Shown: positions 19,891 to 27,902 of the stretch, piece by piece | Position numbering within the stretch: position 1 is the first letter of the stretch | Layout of the letters: every line of letters begins with the position of its first letter | Assembly (NCBI GenBank): GCA_021775965.1 | Contig: JAJFGV010000118.1 | Location: 1-44,141 of the forward strand | DNA length: 44,141 nt | Source of the DNA: Alphaproteobacteria bacterium | GTDB lineage: Bacteria > Pseudomonadota > Alphaproteobacteria > Micavibrionales > Micavibrionaceae | Reading direction: 5' to 3' | Program-made: the position numbers and the translations under genes | The notes under the pieces: generated by a model | Databases searched by the model: none | The model's input: the letters and a program-made list of their open reading frames with translations, nothing else | What the model was told of the DNA's origin: nothing

Positions 19891-20845
19891 CATCCTTATA
19901 TGGCGGGCGCGGTTTAAGGCCCAGCACCTCCAAAAGGTTATAATCTTCATCGCTTTCGGGATTCGGCGTCGTTAGCAATTTCTCACCAGTGAAAATCGCA
20001 TTGGCCCCGGCCATAAACGCCAAGGCCTGTGCCTCACGAGAAATCTCTAAACGCCCGGCTGACAAACGCACCATTGCTTTCGGCATCAAGATCCGCGCGA
20101 CAGCAATACAACGAATCCATTCGAAAATATCGAGAGCCTCCACGTTTTCCAGCGGTGTTCTCTCCACCGGCACCAGCATATTAATCGGCACTGATTCCGG
20201 CTGCGGGTCTAAATTCGCCAGCGTGTGCAGCAAACCGATTCGGTCTTCCTCCGATTCGCCCATGCCCAAAATACCGCCGCAGCAAAGCGAGATCCCGGCC
20301 TTCGCCACATTACCAATCGTATCCAGCCGATCCTGATATGTGCGCGTCGTGATAACTTTATCGTAGAATTCTTTGGACGTGTCGAGATTGTGGTTGTAAG
20401 CGGTCAGCCCGGCTTCCTTTAATTTCGTCGCCTGATCTTCGGTCAGCATGCCCAACGTACAACACGCCTCCATCCCCATATCAGAAACACCCTTCACCAT
20501 ATCCAGCACGCGATCAAAGCCACGCCCGTCTTTGACATCACGCCAGGCCGCGCCCATACAAAACCGTGTTGAGCCTGCTTCCTTTGCGGCTTGCGCCTGC
20601 TTCAAAACCTCATCGGTCTTCAGCAGCGTTTCTTTTTCCAGTTCCGCATTGTTGTGAATTGACTGCGAACAATATTTACAATCCTCAACGCAGCCGCCGG
20701 TTTTGATCGAAAGCAGCGTACACATCTGCATTTCATCATGGGCATGATGTTCACGGTGCACACCTGCCGCCTCGAATACCAGATCGAGAAGCGGGCGAGC
20801 ATATAGCGCTTTGACGTTTTCTAAAGTTGTTATGTTTGCTGGCAT
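19856..20845 (-). CDS. bioB: Biotin synthase
   Basis: Encodes a 329-residue radical SAM enzyme that inserts sulfur into dethiobiotin. The cluster-binding motif CxxxCxxC is C52, C56, C59 in [13 protein letters not shown]. The later [10 protein letters not shown] and [12 protein letters not shown] blocks are typical of BioB. The C-terminal 20 residues ([16 protein letters not shown]) are family-usual. It is the first gene of the bioB-F-D-A-ferritin-like operon. The 94-bp gap to the Nudix gene must hold its promoter; I saw no clear BirA or BioR operator there. Confidence 0.97.
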   Translation of the reverse strand: MPANITTLENVKALYARPLLDLVFEAAGVHREHHAHDEMQMCTLLSIKTGGCVEDCKYCSQSIHNNAELEKETLLKTDEVLKQAQAAKEAGSTRFCMGAAWRDVKDGRGFDRVLDMVKGVSDMGMEACCTLGMLTEDQATKLKEAGLTAYNHNLDTSKEFYDKVITTRTYQDRLDTIGNVAKAGISLCCGGILGMGESEEDRIGLLHTLANLDPQPESVPINMLVPVERTPLENVEALDIFEWIRCIAVARILMPKAMVRLSAGRLEISREAQALAFMAGANAIFTGEKLLTTPNPESDEDYNLLEVLGLKPRPPYKDDEPISKTAEAA

Positions 20846-20902
20846 CCAAAGACCCTAAAGCCCCGCTTTATTATTGTCAAAACGAAAGCGGCCTTAAATT
20901 AG

Positions 20903-20931
20903 TTGACATAACTTTTATTGCTGTGTTAGAT
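20903..20931 (+). promoter_or_regulatory. Probable promoter of the Nudix gene
   Basis: TTGACA at 20903-20908 is followed at 18 bp by TAGATA (20927-20932), a good -35 with a fair -10. It points at the ATG at 20940, leaving almost no leader, so the message may be near leaderless or start from another site. Confidence 0.4.
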
Positions 20932-20939
20932 ATAGCCCT

Positions 20940-21431
20940 ATGACGTTTGCACTGCAAGAAGAAATAGAAAAAGCCTTTAAGCCTGGGGAAAAGCAAATTG
21001 TGGTCAGCGCCTTAATTGCCTCACCCTTGGAACAATTTCTGGCCCTGGAACATGCCTCTCACAAAAAGGAAGCGGGGACATGAGGAATCGTTGCGGGTGT
21101 CGTTGACCCGAACGAATCTCCTATTGAAGCCTTAGAACGTGAAATCGGCGAGGAAACAAAATTAGACCCTACACTTTTTGCATTTTTGCATTTCTTCGAA
21201 ACACAGCACAGACGATTTTTTACCTTCCTGGCCTTCGTAAACCAACAAACAGATCCCACCCTTAGTAATGAACATGATCACGCCCAATGGGTTTCTCTTT
21301 CGCAATGGCCGCAGAATATGCATTCCGAATGTGCCTACATTATGAAGGATGTAGGAGGAAGCGACAGTATTTTGGAAGCTTATAGAGAAGGAAGTCAGTA
21401 TTTCGATTCGATTCAGCCAAGGATTGGATAA
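20940..21431 (+). pseudogene. Nudix hydrolase interrupted by an in-frame TGA
   Basis: One reading frame runs from ATG 20940 to TAA 21431 (163 sense positions) with a single TGA at 21081-21083, codon 48. The frame reads MTFALQEEIEKAFKPGEK up to KKEAGT, then TGA, then GIVAGVVDPNESP and ALEREIGEETKL. That is a Nudix fold with a Nudix box (REIGEET). In the family, GTWG immediately precedes the box, so the TGA sits exactly where Trp (TGG) is expected. Both sides stay in frame and look intact. Neighbouring genes use TGA as a normal stop, so general recoding is unlikely. A recent nonsense mutation, tolerated readthrough or a sequencing error are the options. Family substrates are nucleoside diphosphate derivatives. 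Confidence 0.75.
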
Positions 21432-21432
21432 T

Positions 21433-21468
21433 AAAAAAGCGCGAACCCAGGAGACGAGGATCCGCGCT
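21433..21468 (-). terminator. Intrinsic terminator of dnaA
   Basis: On the minus strand AGCGCGGATCC pairs with GGGTTCGCGCT over 11 bp (three G-T pairs) around a 9-base loop and is followed by TTTTTT. It lies 74 bp after the dnaA stop. Confidence 0.85.
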
Positions 21469-21542
21469 ATGAAACAGGCTTTAAACGACAAATGGAGATA
21501 AGTCTGGCCTGCTTCCTTTGTTCTTTTGTTTATCCAGCCTCT

Positions 21543-22973
21543 TTAACCTGTAAGGGCGCGCCGCACGACATCAACATCCTGAGCAATCTGGGCGTCTTCT
21601 TCCATCAGCTCTTCGATCTTGCGCACCGCATGCATCACTGTTGTGTGATCGCGGCCACCGAATTTACGGCCAATCTCCGGCAGTGAGCGCGCTGTCAGTT
21701 GTTTGGCCAGATACATCGCCACCTGCCTTGGGCGCGCAACATTGCGGGCACGGCGGGCGGAATGCATATCGGTCAAACGTAAATTGTAATGCTCTGCAAC
21801 CTTGCGCTGAATCTCGTCAATGGTGATTCGGCGATCATGGGCCCGCAAAAGATCCTGCAGCACTTCCTGCGTCGATTCGAGCGTGATTTCCTGTTTCGCG
21901 ACATCGGAATGCGCAACGATTCGGTTGAGCGCACCTTCGAGCTCACGAATATTGCTTGTAACCTTCAGGGCCAGGAATTCGAGCACGCTATCGGGCACAT
22001 CGGCCTGTAGTTGCGCCCGCTTGGATTGCAAAATACCAAGGCGAAGCTCATAGGTTGTTGGGTGAATATCAGCCACAAGTCCCCAGGCCAGCCGTGAGCG
22101 CAGGCGTTCATCGATGCCTGAAAGATCGCTAGGTGCCTTATCGGCTGAAATAATGATCTGTTTGTTCTGGTCAACCAATGCATTGAACGTATGAAAAAAT
22201 TCTTCCTGCGTTGATTCCTTGCCTGAAATGAACTGGATGTCATCGATCATCAGAACATCAACAGAGCGGAACTGTTCCTTAAAGTTCATCGTGTCATTGG
22301 CCCGCAGTGCACGCACAAACTGGTACATGAATTTTTCAGCCGAAAGATACATCACGGTTTTATCCGCCCAGTGCTCTTCCATCTGCCAGGCAATCGCATG
22401 CATCAAATGGGTTTTACCAAGACCAACACCACCATAAATAAAGAGCGGGTTAAACGGCACGGCCATGCTTTCTACAACGCGGCGCGCTGCTGCATGGGCC
22501 AGAGCATTCGGTTTGCCAACAACAAAGCTTTCAAATGTGAAGCGTGCGTCCAGAGGTGAGGATACTGATGCCACCTCATCTTTTTTATTTTGGTTTGCTT
22601 TGATGGTTTTTTTATCGGCGTTATCTGTATCGTCCTCATCAATGATGGCGTTTTGAACAACGACAATCTGAAGTTTTTTAATACCCTCATCGGCTTCCGA
22701 GCACATGGCCAGGATACGCTCCGCATAATGATTCTGGATCCAATCGCGCATGAAACGCGTGGGGACAGACACTTCCATCGTGCCGTGATAATAAGCCCGT
22801 AACACCAACGGTTTCAGCCAGCTGCGAAAAATCGCCTCACCAAACTCACCACGCATGCTTTGGTGAACCTTCTTCCAAAGCGTCATAATTTCACGTGATG
22901 GCTCTAATGGCGCGCCCTCTAACCCAGCATTCTCTTTGGCTACAGCGGCTGACTTTCCCCCGGCTTCTGACAT
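21543..22973 (-). CDS. dnaA: Chromosomal replication initiator DnaA
   Basis: Encodes a 476-residue AAA+ initiator that opens oriC. Domain I begins near residue 28 (LWKKVHQSMRGEFGEAIFRSW), domain III has Walker A GGVGLGKT and Walker B LMIDDIQFISGKEST, and the C-terminal DNA-binding domain ends with the DnaA signature GGRDHTTVMHAVRKIEEL. A 25-residue Ala/Gly-rich extension precedes domain I. The next gene upstream is rpsT, as in several alphaproteobacteria. dnaN no longer follows directly, because the biotin operon and Nudix gene stand between. Confidence 0.98.
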   Translation of the reverse strand: MSEAGGKSAAVAKENAGLEGAPLEPSREIMTLWKKVHQSMRGEFGEAIFRSWLKPLVLRAYYHGTMEVSVPTRFMRDWIQNHYAERILAMCSEADEGIKKLQIVVVQNAIIDEDDTDNADKKTIKANQNKKDEVASVSSPLDARFTFESFVVGKPNALAHAAARRVVESMAVPFNPLFIYGGVGLGKTHLMHAIAWQMEEHWADKTVMYLSAEKFMYQFVRALRANDTMNFKEQFRSVDVLMIDDIQFISGKESTQEEFFHTFNALVDQNKQIIISADKAPSDLSGIDERLRSRLAWGLVADIHPTTYELRLGILQSKRAQLQADVPDSVLEFLALKVTSNIRELEGALNRIVAHSDVAKQEITLESTQEVLQDLLRAHDRRITIDEIQRKVAEHYNLRLTDMHSARRARNVARPRQVAMYLAKQLTARSLPEIGRKFGGRDHTTVMHAVRKIEELMEEDAQIAQDVDVVRRALTG

Positions 22974-23472
22974 ATCAATTCACTCCACAATCTAAAAAAT
23001 TTATATTTTGACAAAGAAAAGGGGTTTGCAAACGTATGCACGTTTGTCATTTTTCTTACGTCAGAACGGTTTAAATTAAAGGCGTCACTAAAATCGTAAT
23101 AGCCAAATCTGTATATCCAGTTATGTCCCCATACAGCTTTTTGACAACCTTGTCTCAAATACAAAGGCCACTTAAACCGACTTTTTATTTTAAGGCCGAA
23201 ACCAAAAAATGTCGGAATGTGAACTTTCAAAAAAAGCGATGTGCGAAATGAAGAAACCCATTCCCGTTCGCAATAAAAAAACTCTACAACAAATTTTTAC
23301 AAGGATGCAATAAGATCAAATGCAGAACATGAAAAAAAGAAACAATTGTTCTGATCTTGATTTATAACAGCACAAAGCGCTCTGAAAAATGTCTTTCTCA
23401 GAACGTCATACGCAGATAAATTTTAATATGTTGATTTAGAGTGCGATAAAAAAACCCACACTATGAAAGACC
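22974..23472. other. AT-rich dnaA upstream region
   Basis: About 500 bp with no credible gene; a 96-codon minus frame (22940-23230) shows no RBS and low-quality composition. The region should hold the dnaA promoter. It contains one clear inverted repeat (23029-23046) and AT-rich runs, but no cluster of TTATCCACA boxes, so I do not call an origin. Confidence 0.45.
23029..23046. promoter_or_regulatory. Inverted repeat upstream of dnaA (candidate operator)
   Basis: CAAACGT and ACGTTTG are perfect 7-base half-sites separated by ATGC, 56 bp before the dnaA start codon. The symmetry is that of a dimeric regulator site. The cognate protein is unknown. Confidence 0.4.
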
Positions 23473-23736
23473 CTAACCTAAAGCCTTAACCCGTGCCGAA
23501 AGCCTCGACATTTTCCGGGCTGCCACATTCTTGTGAACGACACCCTTGGAGACACCTCTGTATAATTCCGGCTGTGCTTTTTGTAAAGCATCTTTGGCGT
23601 CTTTGGCATTGCCCGACGCTAAGGCCGTTTCGACGCCTTTGAGAAAAGTGCGGATCCGGCTCAATCTCGCTTTATTGACCAGAGCACGCCGTGCGTTACG
23701 GCGGATACGTTTCCTTGCTGATGCATGATTAGCCAT
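23473..23736 (-). CDS. rpsT: 30S ribosomal protein S20
   Basis: Encodes 87 residues that match S20: the start [17 protein letters not shown], the [15 protein letters not shown] helix and the C-terminal [16 protein letters not shown] block. S20 binds 16S rRNA at the 5' domain. It lies upstream of dnaA in the same orientation, separated by a long AT-rich gap. A hairpin with a T-run lies 40 bp before its start. Confidence 0.97.
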   Translation of the reverse strand: MANHASARKRIRRNARRALVNKARLSRIRTFLKGVETALASGNAKDAKDALQKAQPELYRGVSKGVVHKNVAARKMSRLSARVKALG

Positions 23737-23770
23737 CTTATAAACCTTCTTGTAAGTCCTGTTATTCTTT

Positions 23771-23795
23771 AAAAAAGCCTCATTTTAAAGGAGGC
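23771..23795 (-). terminator. Probable terminator before rpsT
   Basis: On the minus strand GCCTC-type arms (GCCTC at 23777-23781 and GAGGC at 23791-23795) enclose a 9-base loop and are followed by TTTTTT. It would end the mutM operon. Because only about 35 bp remain before rpsT, it may instead act as an attenuator in the rpsT leader. Confidence 0.55.
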
Positions 23796-23894
23796 CGCGT
23801 AAATCCTTATGTCCTAGAGCGCGATTAATAGCCGCTGGAGGGCTGTTTTGTCAAGCAATATATAGGGTTTGGGCCATAAAAATCAGCCCCCTAA

Positions 23895-24299
23895 TTAGCC
23901 ATGCGGCATGATGATAATCTTAAGAAAATCCTGCCCCTCGACCTCTTCAAAATTCATACGCAGATACTCGCCTTGCCGGGCAAAATAATCATCGCCGATT
24001 CGATTCCAGCCAAGCTGCGGCAGGCTTGCTTCATAATAGGTCCGAATGGCTTCAGGCGTCAGTGATTCTATAGACGCCACAGATTCGATAATGCGCCCTT
24101 CAGGCTTGTCGAAGACAACCGTATACTCTGTAAGCTCTGTCAGGCCCGGCATCAAAGGCACATCCTGCAATGACGTAAAAAACTGCGGTGTAGCCAAACC
24201 CGACGGCGCAGCACTATCTTGCTGCGCCTGCACAGCCAGCGGCGCTGTGACAATACACATAAGCATTACGAACATTGTTACATAGGTACGAATCGTCAT
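23895..24299 (-). CDS. Secreted hypothetical protein in the mutM operon
   Basis: Encodes 134 residues with a Sec-type signal peptide (hydrophobic core VTMFVMLMCIVTAPLA, probable cleavage after VQA near residue 25). The mature part is a small acidic alpha/beta domain (PLMPGLTELTEYTVVFDKPEG, then SLTPEAIRTYYEASLPQLGW). That pattern occurs in several small periplasmic alphaproteobacterial proteins of unknown role. It begins 2 bp after the mutM stop, so it is almost surely co-transcribed. No function can be named. Confidence 0.8.
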   Translation of the reverse strand: MTIRTYVTMFVMLMCIVTAPLAVQAQQDSAAPSGLATPQFFTSLQDVPLMPGLTELTEYTVVFDKPEGRIIESVASIESLTPEAIRTYYEASLPQLGWNRIGDDYFARQGEYLRMNFEEVEGQDFLKIIIMPHG

Positions 24300-24301
24300 T
24301 A

Positions 24302-25135
24302 TTACCTCTGCTTCACAGGACAGAAAAAAGTCGAACGCCCTGCCTGAACAATCCGGCGCACAGTATCGTCACATGTGCAATCTGGACATTTTTCACTTTC
24401 CTTATCATACACGGAAAAACTATGTTGGAAATAGCCAAGAGAGCCGTCGGTTTGGCGGTAATCCTTCAGGCTGCTGCCGCCCGCCACGATCGCCTTTTGT
24501 AATACGGAACGGATCGCAGCGGCAAGTTGCTCTGCTTCTTTCCCTGTGACACTGCCAGCTGCTCTTTCGGGATGGATGCCCGATTCAAACAAAGCTTCAC
24601 AGGCATATATATTGCCAATTCCTGCCACTATTTTTTGATCCAACAACGCCGATTTAATATTGCTCTTACGACCATATAATTTCTCCTCCAGGCATGGGCC
24701 GCTGAATTTATTTCCCAAAGGTTCCGGCCCCATCTTCGAAAAAGGCTTTTGATTTTCCCAGTCATTCGCTGGCGTCATATAAATCATACCGAAACGTCTT
24801 GGATCGTTAAAAACAATACGGCTTCCATCATCCGTATCAAGAATCACATGATCATGCTTTTGTACCTCATAAGGCACACCCGGCTTATAAATATGAATGC
24901 GGCCCGACATGCCAAGATGAAGAACCACGACCTGCCCGCCCTCCAGAAAGATCAAAATATATTTACCGCGCCGGGATAGTTTCCTAACAGATTGCCCTTC
25001 TATGACAGATTTAAAATCATCGGGCACTTTCACCCGTAAATCCGAGCGCCTGACCTCAACATGCTTAAAAGCCTTGCCGCTCAGGGCCGGCTCCAATCCA
25101 CGCTTTACAATTTCAACTTCAGGCAGCTCCGGCAT
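24302..25135 (-). CDS. mutM: Formamidopyrimidine-DNA glycosylase
   Basis: Encodes 277 residues that excise oxidised purines such as 8-oxoguanine. The start used is the ATG at 25135, which gives MPELPEVE with the catalytic Pro2 and Glu3; the longer frame would block the catalytic N terminus. The H2TH region and GGSSLKDYRQTDGSLGYFQ are present. The C-terminal zinc finger normally reads CxxC...FFCPxCQ. Here it is CPDCTC, then GRSTFFCPVKQR, so the fourth cysteine is lost while the third and the QR end remain. An extra cysteine follows the first pair. The upstream membrane protein ends 1 bp before the start. Confidence 0.95.
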   Translation of the reverse strand: MPELPEVEIVKRGLEPALSGKAFKHVEVRRSDLRVKVPDDFKSVIEGQSVRKLSRRGKYILIFLEGGQVVVLHLGMSGRIHIYKPGVPYEVQKHDHVILDTDDGSRIVFNDPRRFGMIYMTPANDWENQKPFSKMGPEPLGNKFSGPCLEEKLYGRKSNIKSALLDQKIVAGIGNIYACEALFESGIHPERAAGSVTGKEAEQLAAAIRSVLQKAIVAGGSSLKDYRQTDGSLGYFQHSFSVYDKESEKCPDCTCDDTVRRIVQAGRSTFFCPVKQR

Positions 25136-25136
25136 A

Positions 25137-25823
25137 TTAACGTGACTTTTTCCACTTAATCGTGGCTTCCTCACGATCGGTCAAAAAGAAAAGCGGATGA
25201 ATATGATCGTCGCGTTCTTCAAGCGATCCTGGCTTCCAGTATAACGCTCCGCTGCGCTTTTCCCTGAAAACGAGGATAGCATAGTCACGCATGGTCAGAA
25301 TCTTGTAACGAACCCCCTTGACCGGCACAGGCTTACCGGAACTTCTTTTTGGCAGCAACACAAGAGCGCCCTGATCTGCATCATAGGTGTAACGTCCCCT
25401 GGCATATTTGCGCAGACTCCCGGAATCATTCGTGACATATATAAGCTGAAAAGCACCATCGCTCATTTGTAAAAATGCCTTGGTTGAACCAAAATCGGCC
25501 TGCCAGCTTCCTGTCAGTTCCTTTTCCTTCGGCGTTGCAAGTTTTCTTTTTGATGGCAAGGATTCAGGAGCCGTGGATTCTTTGCCCGATTTACGAACAG
25601 CCGCCACTTTCTCATTGGGCTCTGCATCCTGTTGCTCACTCTGTTGCTCACTGGCAGCAATATCGCTTTGCTCCTGCTCACCGCCGCCAAACCTGGCATA
25701 GGCCAGATAGCCCACCCCGATCACAGCAGCAACGCCAACGGCCAGAACCGTGACCCCGATCAGGTCACCCGTCATTTTCCTGAATTTCACAGGGTTTTTC
25801 TGTTTTTTGCTGTCCTGGCTCAT
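25137..25823 (-). CDS. Hypothetical membrane-anchored protein
   Basis: Encodes 228 residues. A short basic N terminus is followed by one membrane helix (about 20-43, LIGVTVLAVGVAAVIGVGYLAYA). A low-complexity Gln/Glu/Ser linker follows (about 45-95), then a C-terminal beta-rich domain (GSWQADFGSTKAFLQMSDGAFQ, later YAILVFREKRSGALYW). The domain should lie in the periplasm. It looks lipocalin-like or copper-resistance-like in pattern, but I cannot assign a family. It heads the operon with mutM. Confidence 0.75.
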   Translation of the reverse strand: MSQDSKKQKNPVKFRKMTGDLIGVTVLAVGVAAVIGVGYLAYARFGGGEQEQSDIAASEQQSEQQDAEPNEKVAAVRKSGKESTAPESLPSKRKLATPKEKELTGSWQADFGSTKAFLQMSDGAFQLIYVTNDSGSLRKYARGRYTYDADQGALVLLPKRSSGKPVPVKGVRYKILTMRDYAILVFREKRSGALYWKPGSLEERDDHIHPLFFLTDREEATIKWKKSR

Positions 25824-25929
25824 TTATGAACGCCTGTTCGTTTGTGAACCTAACGCTATAGCAATCCTGAGCGCAAAACTCAAAAAAGAAACGTCATCGA
25901 CTAAGGGGGCCCAAACAAAAAGCCCCAGT

Positions 25930-26037
25930 AAAGAAAAAGCCGCTGTGGGGCAGCGGCTTTAAAGTTTACGTGTGTGGGGATAAGAGGCTTATACGAGATC
26001 GACACAAGGCCGAATTACGTATAATTTATGTCCTCTT
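25930..26037 (-). ncRNA. Candidate small RNA (about 105 nt)
   Basis: A minus-strand promoter stands upstream: TTGACG (26068-26073) and TATAAA (26044-26049) with an 18-bp spacer. The perfect terminator at 25936-25960 follows. The transcript of about 105 nt has no ATG-led ORF with an RBS. It contains CCTCTTATCCCCACACAC, a C-rich single-stranded stretch of the kind that often pairs with ribosome-binding sites. It could instead be an attenuated leader of the gene at 25137-25823. No family match is claimed. Confidence 0.5.
25936..25960 (-). terminator. Strong intrinsic terminator
   Basis: AAAGCCGCTG and CAGCGGCTTT form a perfect 10-bp stem with a 5-base loop. On the minus strand it is followed by TTCTTT, completing a U-rich tail. 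No minus-strand gene lies upstream, so it most likely ends the small RNA starting near 26037. Confidence 0.8.
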
Positions 26038-26043
26038 GTGCTC

Positions 26044-26073
26044 TTTATAGTACAGGGGTATAAGATGCGTCAA
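26044..26073 (-). promoter_or_regulatory. Promoter of the small RNA candidate
   Basis: On the minus strand TTGACG (26068-26073) and TATAAA (26044-26049) are spaced by 18 bp, one base from consensus in each hexamer. Confidence 0.55.
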
Positions 26074-26209
26074 GGCAAAAGTAATAGATTTTGTAGAAAA
26101 ATGCATAATTTATGAATAAAGGGCAAAATTTTTATAGACATAATTAAAAAATACGGTTATAAGATTGCTTTATTACCCCAAAGGAATAGGTTAAACATTA
26201 AGGATAACC

Positions 26210-26854
26210 ATGCCAACAATTGAGCAAATACGCGCTGCACGCGCCCTTTTAGACTGGAGCCAGTCAGATCTGGCAGACCACGCTGGTCTGTCCCAGACGG
26301 GTATTGCGCGCATAGAAAATGGCACCAACAAACCCAACAGCTCCACCTTGACCAAAATAGAGTCCGCCTTTGATAAGGCTGATGTTGAATTTTTAGCAGA
26401 GCGCGGCGTTCAAAAAAGAACCAATGAAATTCGTATATTTCATGGGCAAGACGGATTTACTGAATTTTTGCAGGACGTGCATTCCGTTGTTCAGAACACG
26501 AAGGAACAAACTAGTATAGTTGTAAATAATGTGTCTGAAGCTGAATTTTTACGCTGGGAAGGCGACTACGCAAACATTCATCAGGAGCGCATGAAAAATG
26601 CAAATGTTCACTACCAAATCATTATTGCAGCAGGAGACCAAAATTTTACGGCCTCGGAATATGCAGAATATAGATGTGTTCCCACAGATGTATTTAGTAG
26701 CGTCTCTTATTACATATATGGAGATCGCACGGCACTGATTGATTTTAATGAAGATGATGTCGTTGTTTATTTAATGAACAACGCAGCCATCGCTAACTTT
26801 TACCGTGAAGAATTTGAAAAGATTTGGGCAAAAGCAGAGGTCCCAAAAAACTAG
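26210..26854 (+). CDS. XRE-type regulator with TrmB-like sensor domain
   Basis: Encodes 214 residues. Residues 4-62 are a Cro/CI helix-turn-helix (IRAARALLDWSQSDLADHAG, LSQTGIARIENG). From about 85 to 210 a second domain resembles the phospholipase-D-like effector domain of TrmB regulators: YYIYGDRTALIDF near 165-178, ending in FYREEFEKIWAKAE. TrmB domains bind sugars or other small ligands. The combination is unusual. It is 4 bp upstream of the EgtD-like methyltransferase and presumably controls that operon. Confidence 0.8.
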   Translation: MPTIEQIRAARALLDWSQSDLADHAGLSQTGIARIENGTNKPNSSTLTKIESAFDKADVEFLAERGVQKRTNEIRIFHGQDGFTEFLQDVHSVVQNTKEQTSIVVNNVSEAEFLRWEGDYANIHQERMKNANVHYQIIIAAGDQNFTASEYAEYRCVPTDVFSSVSYYIYGDRTALIDFNEDDVVVYLMNNAAIANFYREEFEKIWAKAEVPKN

Positions 26855-26857
26855 GCG

Positions 26858-27874
26858 ATGATAATGAGTACTGCAAAAAAAGAATCTGAAACAATACAGA
26901 CCGATCATTGGACACCTCTTTTTACAAAAGATGTCATAGAGTTGATTGAAGGAAAGCGAGAAGGCCATCTAGGACAATGGGAGTATTCTGAGCCCATGTT
27001 CGAAGGCGACCCTGTACGCGGTTTCCAGCTTTGGGAAGAATTTCTTCAAGCAAATCCGGAATATTATATCCTAAGCACTGAACTTAAACTTGCCAGTAAA
27101 TGCGCAAAAATTTTACCCAAATACATTACAGAACCTCTGGCAATCGCTTTTTTGGGCGTAGGCACACCCACAATTTTTAGGCAAAAAGACCTGACACTAA
27201 CCCAAAATTTTCAAAAAGTTGTTAGTGCAACAACTTTTGATATCAACTCAAGATATATAAGGGCTTCTTTAAAGGAACTAGAAACAGCAAGACCCAAAGT
27301 TATTCAGGGTGGCTACATTCTGGATTTCTTTACAGACGGATTCTGGTTTCCAGATGCTCTTAGCACTAATGGATCTAGTAAGAAAGGCAAGCCAACAAGA
27401 CTGGCAACAATGTTTGGCGGAACACTCCTTAACCTTGAAGGTTCCGTTGATGACGGCCCACCGGAAAAGCAAGCTATAGAAAGATTAAAAATTATTCGCA
27501 AATCACTAGGCGGAAAAAACGGCGGATTTCTTGCAATAACACAAGATGCCAATGAAGACCCTGGGAAAGTTGAAAAAGCTTACTTTAACCAGGCAGCCTT
27601 CGCAAAAAATCTGGTGCATAGAATTAACCGTGATACGCCATATAAATTTGATCCAGATAAATCAGAATTTAGGGGTCAATTCCATCCGGACAGCCATGAT
27701 TTAGCGCATTACCTGACGCTTGAAGGAAAGGACCGCCCCAGAACTGAATATCATTTCAACAATTCTTACAAAATTCCTAATGAGATTTTTACAAAATGGT
27801 ATGAAAAAGCTGGATTTACTTCTGTCCATTCGGAAAAAATAGACGATGTTTATTTGCACCTTCTAGCTTCATAA
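26858..27874 (+). CDS. EgtD-like SAM-dependent methyltransferase (Methyltransf_33 family)
   Basis: Encodes 338 residues. The order of motifs matches the histidine N-alpha-methyltransferase family: NPEYYILSTE, a SAM-binding GVGTP, then ATMFGGTLLNLEGS, GGFLAITQDANEDPGKVEKAY and NQAAFAKNLVHRINRD, as in EgtD and its relatives. EgtD trimethylates histidine to hercynine, the first step of ergothioneine synthesis. No egtB partner (sulfoxide synthase) is in the window. The substrate may therefore differ, or the partner lies elsewhere. A second ATG at 26864 is a possible start. It lies between the XRE/TrmB regulator and a SemiSWEET, which suggests a small uptake and modification operon. Confidence 0.78.
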   Translation: MIMSTAKKESETIQTDHWTPLFTKDVIELIEGKREGHLGQWEYSEPMFEGDPVRGFQLWEEFLQANPEYYILSTELKLASKCAKILPKYITEPLAIAFLGVGTPTIFRQKDLTLTQNFQKVVSATTFDINSRYIRASLKELETARPKVIQGGYILDFFTDGFWFPDALSTNGSSKKGKPTRLATMFGGTLLNLEGSVDDGPPEKQAIERLKIIRKSLGGKNGGFLAITQDANEDPGKVEKAYFNQAAFAKNLVHRINRDTPYKFDPDKSEFRGQFHPDSHDLAHYLTLEGKDRPRTEYHFNNSYKIPNEIFTKWYEKAGFTSVHSEKIDDVYLHLLAS

Positions 27875-27902
27875 ATTTTAACCTCTAGCACCCGGGAAGA
27901 TT

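Larger units (their letters stand above)
25824..26209. other. Intergenic region with small RNA candidate
   Basis: No coding gene is visible. The region holds a minus-strand promoter, a strong terminator hairpin and the transcript between them, listed separately. The AT-rich rest (26080-26200) probably carries the promoter of the XRE-type regulator gene. Confidence 0.5.

Noticed and set aside
20846-20939. BirA or BioR operator before bioB
   Set aside because: A weak resemblance to the BioR palindrome (TTAGATATAG) has too many mismatches.
20940-21431. General recoding of TGA as tryptophan or selenocysteine
   Set aside because: TGA ends other genes in the window (for example the AlpA-like gene and hisC), and no selenocysteine insertion hairpin was seen; one nonsense mutation or error is simpler.
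22940-23230. A 96-codon minus frame upstream of dnaA
   Set aside because: No RBS and unusual composition; most of it is the AT-rich dnaA leader.
22974-23472. Origin of replication next to dnaA
   Set aside because: No cluster of DnaA boxes was seen; AT-richness alone is not enough.
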